From Apostichopus californicus (taxonomy: Eukaryota; Echinodermata; Holothuroidea; Aspidochirotida; Stichopodidae), in NCBI GenBank assembly GCA_020650975.1, contig JAIPMN010000500.1, positions 1,320 to 43,179 on the forward strand: a stretch of 41,860 bases of DNA. Direction: 5' to 3'. The position numbers and the translations under genes were made by a program. The notes beneath the pieces were generated by a model. That model made no database searches. It saw only the letters and a list, made by a program, of their open reading frames with translations, and had not been told where the DNA came from. Shown here piece by piece: positions 1-11,000 of this stretch (the first letter of the stretch is position 1; each line of letters begins with the position of its first letter).

Positions 1-235
1 GGGGTTGGATACAGGGGAGAACGTGTCATGGTCTGTCATGTTTCTTTAAATTAACGAAGAATGCTTAACAAAAGAGAGAAACGAGACTTGTACTAGATGA
101 ATATTGTTCAGGTAATGGAAATGATAGCACCATTCTGCACCTGTTATTCCTTATCCCGACAATATTTGTCATAGAGGAGGGTTACCCTTCCCTTTAGACT
201 CCTCGATCCCCATAGAGGGGACATAATAATTATAA

Positions 236-594
236 TGACTAAATTTATATAGCGCCTGAACCAGAAAAGAATCTGCTCGAGTGGCTTTGCAAACCAAAGA
301 TGAAGAATGAAAAAAATACATACAAATATACAACAAACAAAAATTAATTATCGAAATGTAAATTGAAAAGGTAAGTCTTACTTAAGTTGTCTTTTAAAAG
401 AGTCAACTATCATATTGTGGACTGTTTTAGATGAATGGGTAAGTGAGTTCCAGAGTTTGGGCGCCGATGAAGAGAAGCCGATTATCGCAATAATGGGATT
501 TTGTCATAGGTTATTGCAGTTGATATGAATCGCCGGAACGCAAGTTGCGGGAAGTATTATATCTGGAAAGGAGATTACTGAGGTAAGTCGGGCT
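236..594 (-). mobile_element. Decayed 3' end of a CR1/L2-like LINE (reverse-transcriptase C-terminus plus tail)
   Basis: Read on the minus strand, 594 down to about 521 encodes SPTYLSNLLSRY followed by SRNLRSGDSYQL and a stop. After a frame change, about 491 down to 378 encodes SAPKLWNSLTHSS and then DSFKRQLK with a stop at 378-380. These match the typical end of LINE open reading frame 2 (motif AP-LWN-LP followed by FKR-LK). The region below 378 ends with GGCGCTATATAAATTTA, a tail common to CR1/L2-type elements. The internal stop and frameshift show it is dead. The left boundary is estimated. Confidence 0.7.
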
Positions 595-796
595 GTACAA
601 TATAAAGAAGCAATGACCAAGCTGTGAGAGGACCGGTATAAGGTGAGGAGGTATTTCATGATTTGGGCTATACATCAGCAAGCATTTTTTTACTCAGTTC
701 CCACCAAAGAAATTCGAACACTGGCTAAGGGCTTGACGTCAATTAAGCGGAGTATAGATGAAGTAAAGCTGAAGGACCCCTACTTTCACTCTTAAA

Positions 797-831
797 CCTC
801 AGCCCTGAAGCCTCAGCCCTGAAGCCTCAGC
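797..831. repeat. Short tandem repeat, 14-bp unit, 2.5 copies
   Basis: The unit CCTCAGCCCTGAAG occurs at 797-810 and 811-824, followed by a partial copy to 831. The copies are identical. No function is apparent. Confidence 0.9.
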
Positions 832-3484
832 TACGCCAACTGGTTTGCTCTTGAGTTGCTAATACAGTGTACATGAAAACACTAGTGGATGACCCTAACG
901 TAATGCATATAAAGAGAACTAGCGACCTCTATTTTGTAGACGCTGAACAAATTTGCTGAGTACTGCACTGGCTTGATTACAGTTGTTGAAATCCTGACCC
1001 CAATTTCCGGGCCTATATACTTAAGTTGAACTTCAATTGACACATGAAACGCCGTGAGCTTCTGCATACAGACTGAACTTGACGATTCTCAACCTTGTTC
1101 CGTAACCGTCGAACGGAGCAGACGATAGTCATCTAAGAAACACGTAAGCTGGTATTAAGCCTACACTTAGGACCGACTCAGTTCTTCGTCAATTGGACCG
1201 AACTGCTCTCCTAGTATCTCTTTCTAGGTTTTTTGTACCATACTGTCGGGGTTGACCTTGCTCTTCTGCACGATGTTTACCTCCTAACCAGTTAGTAATT
1301 GTTAGGCACATGACTAAAATAACGTAAGCCTTAGCTTAATACTTACATTACGGTATACTGTAGCCTAGCTACAGACTCAAGTGTTCAGAGCACAATCGCT
1401 TCCTATGTATGGCACATGGTATTTATAGATTAGACGCTCAGCGAGTACCCGTAAGATATAATACATCATCGGTGATATTTGCTGATTAGTCTCAGTAAGG
1501 CCTACCACTACCACAGTATTGCTTGCCAATGGTATACTTAGTTACAGGCCAAAGTGAACATGTAATGTAATGAGCATAGCAAAACCCATTTGACCCATTA
1601 GTAAGATGGTTTAGTTAGCCTACTATTTAGGCCAAGGTAAATCTGGTCAAACAGTATAGATTGAATGTAGTATCAGATTGGTCAGGCAATATTTTTGTAG
1701 CATTTGAAAATTAATCACTTGCAGTCAATCGCACACACATCCCTTGAAACTGTATTATCGTCATTTAGCTGGAGTGAAACACAGTGGAGTGAATTATATG
1801 AAACAGTTTCCTAGTTTTTGCCAAAATTTTGAATTTCCTTGAATCTGAATTTAAAATTGGGGTCTAAGGTCTTCATTAGACCAAATCGTAGATTATGTCA
1901 CATAATCCTTTAATTCATTGATAAACATGTATAAGATAAGGGATACAAAATTTATTGATACATGTTGGTGTTGCAATCCTAGCCCACCTGTCACCAATGT
2001 GTTCCTGCTTTTTCTGGCATTCTTAGGCATAGCGGTCTTTGTGCAGAGCATTTGCCTGTTTCTAAATACATACTGAAGCTTAGGCTATTGTCATAGTTAG
2101 AAATTGGTACCGATTCGCAATATTTAAGGCAAAGTTATGTAGAGTTATGATGAGAATGGGAACCTGGTGGACCGACAGAAAAATTTACTACTCGGTCCAA
2201 GTGGTTATTAGCAGGTCTGGAAATTTGTAAAAATCACTAACATCATTTTCTAATTTCCGTTTAACTTTTATTCGAACAAATGAAAGGGAGGAAAATAATT
2301 CATGTGTATTCTTCCGTAATTCATCATTTGTTGATATTCCCATTTACCTTGATGTGTTTGAGTGTAAAATTTGGTGAAAATTTGTCACTATTCCCTCGAG
2401 AAAATTTTAATAAACTAGTACATTCAATTATTTTTACATGTGCACACAGTACTGTATAGCCTTTAGAAGCAGTCTCTCTGCATTGTGTACTTACTCACTT
2501 TCATTGCAACAAACCCTTTGTACTATTGGGCAGCTCATACGTTGGCGACCCCTGTGTCAAATTCAGTGGCGCGGTCCCACAAAAGTTGAACAGAACTGTT
2601 TCGTACTTGAAGGAACCAAGCGTTCATGTGATTGGTCAATGATTACACAATAGACTTCACCAATTAACAATAATGGTTGTTTGATGTATTATCTGTTGGT
2701 GAAGTTGCTGCAAGGTCAAAGCATGGAGGCACTTTGGAGTTGGCGAGTAGGGAAGTACAAGGGGGGTTGAAAGATGGGAAGGGCGGTGAAAAGAGGTGCA
2801 TGGCGGGCGGGCAGCACCTGTAAAACAGTGAAGCTAGGAAATTGGCATCTGCTCTATATATTGTGTAGAGCACTCACAAAGTAATGGCAGTGATGTGATC
2901 CCATCTTTACAACTACTGTAGCAAACATAGGTCAAACGCAAATAGGTAAATGCAATTGGTGTTTGATCAGGATGCAACCTTTTTTTTTGGGACGAAAACC
3001 TTTTTTTGGGACTTGCGTCAACTTTTTTTCTCTAGTAACATTACTGAACAAAACACATCTGATTTTACATGGGCCTGTGCCATTGTAAGTGACTGGTATT
3101 GAATCTAACACTTTAGCTAGTAGGATTTTAGTATTTAGTGAGTAGTTTTAATTCCTTTTTTTTTTTGAAACCTGGTTTTTGAGGCCTGATGTGCATAGAA
3201 CTGCTGTGGTTATGTAAGTGTAAAAGTAAGTGTAAAATTTACAACCATCAGCAATCACATTGTACCTAAATAATTATTGTCAAGCATAAATTTTACTAGC
3301 ATTTTCAATGTGTTTGTCCTTGGTGCCCCACCACCGAACATTGTTTAGCCTTGGTGCCTGTATAAATAGCCTTGACCTCTAAAACCCAGGTCAAATGGCC
3401 ATGTCCCCACGTAAGCTGACTTCCATGCCTGGTATTACCCATCAACTAACAATCATTAACTTTGTCTCAATTTTTGTTTTCCAG

Positions 3485-5031
3485 AAAACCATATCCAAGA
3501 TGGATACTCAGATTAATACACAGTTTGACATGAAAAGAGAGATTCAATTACAGGCAGAAGTCATTCATATGGATCCTGCAGCCTCCAACAATAAAGAAAA
3601 TGAGGGCACAGTTGAGCTTTTGGACGGTCAGAATGGTCAGTCAGAAGGAGGAGTGAAGCGATCCCTGGATGAGGGAGGAGAAAGTGAAACGCAAATGACC
3701 AGTGACATACCGCCTAAAAAAAGGAAAAAAAAGCAAAAGAAACTCCATGGACCTAGGATGCCTAAGAATGCATTGATGCAGTTGAACGAACTAAAACCAG
3801 GCTTAGAGTTTGTCCTTTGTGGTCAGACAGGCCCAGTTCATGCGCCAGTCTTTCACATGTCTGTCGAGGTCAACGGGGAAGAATTTAAAGGGTCAGGGTC
3901 AACCAAGAAGTCAGCCAAGAGCAAAGCGGCGGAGATGGCTCTGAAGTCGTTCATACAGTTCCCAAATTCTTCGGATGCGTACTTCGCCATGGGGAAGTTT
4001 GTTACCGCCGACGATTTCACGGCCGACGTCTCCGACCCGCAGACTGGATTCAGTCCATTTGAAGGAAATGCCGGAGACAAACTTGCCAGCGCGGAGAACT
4101 CAACGCCGACCAAGGAGTTACGGAAGCCACAACCGAACAACCAGACACAGCACAAGAATCCTCTGATGATGCTAAACGAAATGAGGCCAGGATTGCATTA
4201 CAAGTTGGAATCGGAGGAAGGACAAAGCCACAGTAAACTGTTTGTGATGTCAGTCAATGTGGAAGGAACAGATTACAAAGGACAGGCTCGAAACAAGAAA
4301 CTGGCCAAAGCCAGGGCAGCTCAGGCTGTTCTGTCTGCCGTGTATAATATCCACCCCAGCTTTCAGCCCGGCTACGAACCAATCCCTAATTCTGCAGAAC
4401 CGATGCAAGCTCATCTGGAGCTGGCAGATCACATTCACGGCTTGATATTTAACAAATTTAACGAACTCACGGCTCACGGCAAATCTCAGTATTCGAGGAG
4501 GAAGGTCCTCGCCGGAATCGTCATGACCGTGAACGGTGACTATTCGAAGTCTCAGGTGATCAGTGTCACCACGGGAACAAAGTGCATTAACGGCGAGTAC
4601 ATGTCAGACCAAGGACTGGCACTCAATGACTGTCACGCTGAAATACTATCCCGAAGGTGCCTGATGAAGTTCCTCTACTCACAATTAAAACTCCATCTCG
4701 GTAACAGAAGTGACCACTCTATCTTTGAGCAATGTGAAGATGGTGTTGGGTTTAGGTTAAAGGATGGGTACTCTTTCCACTTGTATATTAGCACCTCCCC
4801 CTGTGGAGATGCTAGGATATTCTCCCCTCATGAGAAAGGACCGGCAGAAGACAACAAGAATGGGTTGGGGGACAAGCACCCTAATCGTAAGACCAGAGGA
4901 CAACTGAGGACAAAAATCGAGTCTGGAGAGGGTACCATTCCAGTGAAGTCGGCTCCAATCATCCAAACCTGGGATGGAGTTATGGAAGGCGAGAGATTAC
5001 TGACAATGTCTTGCAGTGATAAAATATTAAG
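3485..5031 (+). CDS. ADARB1: ADAR exon carrying both dsRNA-binding domains and most of the deaminase domain
   Basis: The exon follows a pyrimidine-rich acceptor (TTTTTGTTTTCCAG ending at 3484) and ends at the donor AAG|GTAAGGG (intron starts at 5032). Positions 3485-3499 are 5' untranslated if translation starts at 3500. It encodes residues 1-510 and two bases of codon 511 (Arg). It has no interruption for 1532 coding bases although it spans two RNA-binding domains and three zinc/catalytic motifs. In vertebrates the same stretch is divided among several exons. Confidence 0.95.
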
Positions 5032-8000
5032 GTAAGGGTAGTCTTGACAATATGATACTTTAATATCTAGCACAAACTGTTTAAAGTGACTTCAAGTTCA
5101 CACTCTAAGGCAGGGGTTCCCTAATTGGGGTGCATGAACCCCCAGGGGGTGCGTGAGTCCATCCCAGGGGATTCGTGAAAGTCAAAACTAGAGTACTTTT
5201 TGTAAAACTAAAATCTGATGTATCATATAATTTAGTAATGTACAAAAGTCGTACCTATCGACAAACTCTTTTTGTTTTTTTTCATTACAATATTACACTA
5301 TGAACTATTACGAAGCACTGTTATGCGTATGATAGTAAAATAATGACTCAGATCATGTCTCGAAAAGTTGGGGGTTCTTGGATAACTCTGACATCCACAG
5401 GGGGTTCGAGGGGGGATAAAGTTAGGGAAACCCTGCTATAAGGGGTTCAGAATCAAGGTCCAAGAGAATGGTAGTGTTGGGATGACATGGGGTATTGAAG
5501 ATGTCTTCACTGTCATCAATATGTTGTTAACTTTGCATTTACTTCATCTCTTAATCTCCCTGTCTCCTCACAACTACTGCACTCTCGCTATGATCAGCTT
5601 GTCGGTTACTGTAAGGTACCGTGTCTAGAGGTCTTTCCGCGGGAGATTGGTAGACAGTAACAGTCACAGTTGTTCACTTTGTTTTGTACCTTCACTTCGT
5701 TGGTGAACATGCTAAATGACATCTAGGTTGGATCTTTGATCAGATAGCAATACCAAAGCATTAAAGATAAACTAGATTAAGAAGATGTCTTGAACAGGTT
5801 CAGAGAGTTCTCAGACCTGATTCATTCTTTACCTGTAACATACATCATCAGCTATCAATAATAATAAGTCTTGCTAGCTGTTTTTCTCTAGTTAGCTACA
5901 TATGGTTGAGAGTAATAGTTTCCTTGTTATGGTCAACTTGCCACAATGTTAACACACAAACTGAGGATTGTGAAGCACTTTGATTGCTGTTGATCATTTA
6001 ATGCAGTCCTTCTACAGTAACTTTTCACCCTAATTTGTAAGTAATTAAAAACTTGAATACGATTCAGAAAAATTTCAGACATTTTTAAAATCAATTTACA
6101 TCCCTCTTTACTTACTGTACATGTTACCTTACATTGCCATATGTAGCAACATCAATCTACCATGTCTAGCATTATCTGGTAGACATTTGGCACTGCTCTG
6201 CCCCTGTTTTTGGCCACATTTGGTCTAGGGCCTCTCCATGCTAATTGTATCATCCAAAGTATCTAGAGGATGCTTTTGTGTCAAGAATTTCGGATGTCCA
6301 AAAGACCAAAATGTTCACATTGGGTTACTATTTTTGTCCTTTGATGAATTATTTTTGCAAGCTCTACCCACATGATAAGTATCATTACTTGCAAGCCCAA
6401 TTTACCACTTATTCAAACATGTTTCCATGGTTACTAAAATGAAATTTGAATGGAACTTAATACCACTAAGCAGCATTCAGGAAATAATTTTGTGGTCAAA
6501 TTTTGTGTAGAATTATCAAAGACTCTTAATTAATCTCTCTCATTGCATACTTAATTTCCTGTATAGAAAACTGCTATACATCTTTACACAGTTTGTATAG
6601 CAGCAACTTGACCATTTTTTATAGCAGTTTTGCGATGCAATACCGGATATATTATTCCCTGGCATTGTATCGGTACGTATGTCACTCACTGTACAGATCC
6701 TCCTTTTCAACACTTGCATAGGCACTGTGTCAAAATGCAAAGCTGCAGGAGCAGCTGTGAAATCCTGCTGGGAAATAATGAATGTATGTCAACGATAGGG
6801 ATTATCTGTGCGGACCAGCAGGCTGCAGCGCCTGTTGTGTTAAACTGTAGAGCATGATAACATATATGTCCTATGCAGCCTGGCTGTAGGATGCTGCAGC
6901 TTCCAGTGGAGGTGAGGGAAGGGAAGGAACAGAAGGGTTAAAAAAGAAAAATAGTGGTATCATCTGTTTTGTTCCAGAGGAATAGTATCCCAATAATGGG
7001 CTTATTTCTGTATCTGGTACAGGCAAAACAAACAGTTAAAGCAGTATTCATGGTTACCCATGAAATTTAGTACAAGGTTATCCAACACTTGGCTTACTTA
7101 TCAAAAGTGAATGCAGATAATGTATGTTAAATAGTCAATGGAGGAGCTACAACAGCATTAATGTCCATATTTAATTTGTCCCAAAGGTACATTTCTTATC
7201 ATTTGAATGTGAAAGTTGAAAGCTCTAATGAATGGGGCCTTAAAACAATTAACATTGTCCATACCATTGTTTGCTATTAAAGGCTGTGCAGTGCATGTTG
7301 CAGACACAACGTTATTAAAACCCAATTGAACATGCTTACAGTTTCATTTCCTTGGGGTATTTCTTAGAGCAGTGTTTATCATACCAAGCTTCCTTCTGCA
7401 TTCCTGGATGTCAGAGGCAAATGAATCAATTATTGTTTCGTCGATAATCTCTCGAGAGTATGTTTAATCTGTAGTAATGTCTGCAGTTATGTAAGCATCA
7501 ATTATTAGTAGTATTATTTTATTCTTTGTGAATATTGAGGGGTTGCTATCTTTACCTTGATAGAAACAGAAGAATAATGAATTGATTTCATTAATATTTT
7601 AACCAAGGTAAATGATTTTCTACTAGCTCAGGTTAAAGGAAGAGTTTTATATAGATCAGAAGTTGATGGTAGAAAGACATTGCAGCAAATCAAACCAGAC
7701 GAGACGGTTCTTGTCTCTGAAAGAATTATCGTAGTCTTTCCTGTTAGCCTCACATGCGTTGCTAGTGATGGGAACAGGGAACATGTGTAGCCTCACATGC
7801 ATTGCTAGTGATGGGAAACAGGGAACATTGAAGAATAATCGTTATTGCAGCCACACATGCATTACTAGTGTGGGGAACAGGGAACATGGGAGGATTAACT
7901 GTGAGAAAAACTCCATGGTACAAATCATTGCTAATTGGTCCAGAAATTCATAATGAATCATAAAATTCAAATAACATCATTAAATTTCTCCATCTTCGGT

Positions 8001-11000
8001 TACATTTTAGTTAGAAACAATGCAACCTGATAGGCAAGAAAGTCATGAATATTGTTGATTCTTGTGATAATTTGGTGATATTTGCTTTCTCCTTGATGTT
8101 GATAATTGGTGTGTTTAATTACAGGGTAAATCTTTTATGGTTGTTTTGTGGTTGTACCATGGACAACCAGGTCTTACATTCTACAGTAGTTCTGAGAAAA
8201 ATATAGCAAATGAACAAAGTATAATTAACCTATATGTACACAGTAAGAGAGATGTGTACAGTAGGTTTGGTGAATAGAACACCATGCTCATTGACTAGTA
8301 CTCTATGTATAATAGGCAAGTTACCACAATTGTTGTTCCCATTTCAGTATCTGCACAGTGATGAAGGCTGATACCACTTGGTCAAAATTTCAACTATTTT
8401 TGGTTATTTAGTTAAACTGCCGTTTAAGTTCTATGATAACAACATATCGTCCTCAGGACAACCTCCAGTGCTGATTTTGTTTGTCGGAACAGAAATTTCT
8501 CGTATGACTGGATGACCATGAAATTTGCCCAGAATTGCAAAGTTTGGTGGAAATATGAACATTGCTATAACAGCCCAAGAAGTTTAATGATTGATGAAAT
8601 GCCTCATTTGTTTGCCATGGTGTACAGTGTAAACCAGTACTGTAGCCAATGCAATCGCCATGCTACATGCATGTATGCTTCAGTGCAACAGTATGTGACA
8701 AATCAAAACTAGGCAGTTGGAAAGCTGATAGTAGTGAAAGTAAAACCCTCCCAAAATGGTCACAACCAGTTGCACAATCACTTTCTGCACTTGGACGAAT
8801 GACTCAAGCAGCATGCAATTGGTTAATTATTACAAAGCAGACATCATCTTTAATTATAAAGGGGGTTGATAGAGTTTGATCAGTTTTTCCAACAAATCTA
8901 AAGATCTACAGTGCCTCTGTTGACCCTATCAAGCACTGTGTAGATCTGCACATAGCCCACAGAACAGGTTGGGTAGTATCATGGATGATTTAGTAAGCAG
9001 TAAATAGTGCAAGTGGAGTTTAATATTCTTTTAAAAATATTTTGCTTTGTCAAGTAAACTGTAAATATTTTATTCAAAATGTTCTCCAGAAAGTGCTGTA
9101 AAGAATTTCTTTTAATCATGCACACATTTTATTTTCACAAGTTTTTCTTTTAATGAGACATTTCTCTGCAAAATCCTTGAGATATTAAACAAATTTTTGA
9201 CAGCGATGGTCAATTACTTGCATGATTGGGGAGGTTCTGCTCTGTGCTCAATGTGGGCTTATTATGAAATCAATTTGACCTCAAGTGTAGTTTGGACTTC
9301 AGAGATTATTAGTATCTATAGTTCTTAATAGTCATAAATGTAAAATATTTCAAACCATTTTGTTCAACTTTTGTTTGTTTGTTTACAGTTCTTCACTTTG
9401 CTTAAAAGCTGAGTCATTTTGTTGTAAGTAGGAAAACACTGTACAATGAATTCACAAGTAACGTCCAGTGGTCCACTTTCAATTCGATTTGTGCGGCAAG
9501 TTAAATTGGACGTATAATCTACCGTTGAATCGTTCAAATCACGTACAATGTAGATTGAAAAGTTTCTCAAGTACTAATACCAACCAACACCAAATAAGGT
9601 GACAAAATTAATCTGTTATTCACGGTAAAGACTGAACATTAATCTACATTAGATACCTCATAACTATCTGATTAAGGTTGACCCCAAGTGCCTTTGAGCG
9701 GTGGTAAGTTTGTTGACAAATGATCCAGTGTATATATATGAAGCACTGAATGGCATACCAGGCATATATTTATGGTAGCTCGGAATTCTCAGCTTATTAA
9801 AGCTTCAAGCTGTGCGATGGTTTTTGCGAATACCAGATGAGGTGACAAGTATTTATTTTTAGATGTATGAAAATAGTCAATGTTGTTTTCTTTCACTATT
9901 ACAGGAGGTACCTATTAGTCTTTTACCACAAAGTTATGTTTGTATCTCTTTCTCTGTCTCAAGTTGGGAGAGGGAAGAAAGGAGGGGGAGAGAGGGAGGG
10001 AGGAGAGAGAGAGGTGGAGGGAGGGAGGGAGGGAGGGGAGAGAAAAAGGGAGGGAGGGGAGAGAGGAAGGGAGGAAGGGATGGAGGAAAGGGAGGGGTGT
10101 CTGTTATTATCTGTTATTACCATCTTCTTTTTGGATTTGGAGAAGGGAGGTTGCAGATGATGTTTTTTTTTCTGGTATGTTTTGGAATTTCACAGCACTT
10201 GGGGCAATAATTGATCATAGTATGATTATAGGCATGGGATTTAACATTACAAGACAGTTTGTTTTTGTTTGTTGAAATTTTGAGATGAAACTATCATAAA
10301 ATGAATTGAAGTAAGAGAGATTGGAAATTCACAAAAAAAAACAGTTTAGGTTCACAACTCTAATAGACCTGTGTATTATGTTCATATGAACTTTACAAGT
10401 GTGGTGTTTTGTGTTTTGCCATAAAGGATTATGTACAGTGTACAATGTTAAACAAATGCATCGCCCACACATAGTGTAAACTGTATAAGTACAGTACAAA
10501 AAATTACCTGGAAGTGTTCCTCTTCCAGCTTTGAATGTCTTTCCAAATCGTGCATCACCTTTGTTCGTGTTATTTGAGCGTATACTATACAGTACATGCT
10601 AAATATCATGTTATTTTCAGTGAGCTTTTAAGTGAAACTGTCTAACCAACATGGAATGGTTAATTATGGGTTTTGTATACACTTTCAGTGCCAGCTTGGC
10701 TGTATGAATGCTAATTTTTTGCTGACTGGGTTCATAACCTATCTTTGGACTCCAGTAAATGTTCCAAGGAATGACCTTATCCGGTATTGCACCGCCAAAT
10801 GCTATGCAGAATGAGCAATTTGCTGCTTTAAAATTGCAAAAGGTACATAACACTGTAAATTTACAAATACTGTAGAAACCTTATGCAGTTTATAATAGAC
10901 AAAATAAAGAACCTTCAAAACTGCTACATAAGATTTGAATATTGAATTATTCCCTAGTTTCCATTACAAGTTTTCTTCTAAGATTAAATTGAGTATTTTT

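Larger units (their letters stand above)
1..3484. other. 5' flank or upstream intron of ADAR; no coding exon recognised
   Basis: Contains the LINE remnant (about 236-594), a 14-bp tandem repeat (797-831) and AT-rich unique sequence. The strong acceptor at 3484 implies an upstream non-coding or short coding exon, but no convincing donor-bearing exon was identified. A TATAAATA at 3361-3368 is probably fortuitous because it lies in what looks like the end of an intron. Confidence 0.5.

Noticed and set aside
3361-3368. TATAAATA as the ADAR promoter
   Set aside because: It lies about 120 bp before a strong splice acceptor, so it is most likely intronic. Kept only as a note under the alternative-start finding.
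3853-5073. Open frames on either strand overlapping the large ADAR exon
   Set aside because: Shadows of the real reading frame, which has unmistakable ADAR motifs throughout.
7746-7888. CRISPR-like array
   Set aside because: Three imperfect copies are directly adjacent or separated by a single short spacer in an animal intron; this is an ordinary tandem repeat.
9863-10275. Three overlapping open frames of 97-115 codons, rich in Arg, Glu and Gly
   Set aside because: They are produced by the polypurine tract, which reads as charged residues in all frames. No start context, splice sites or domain.
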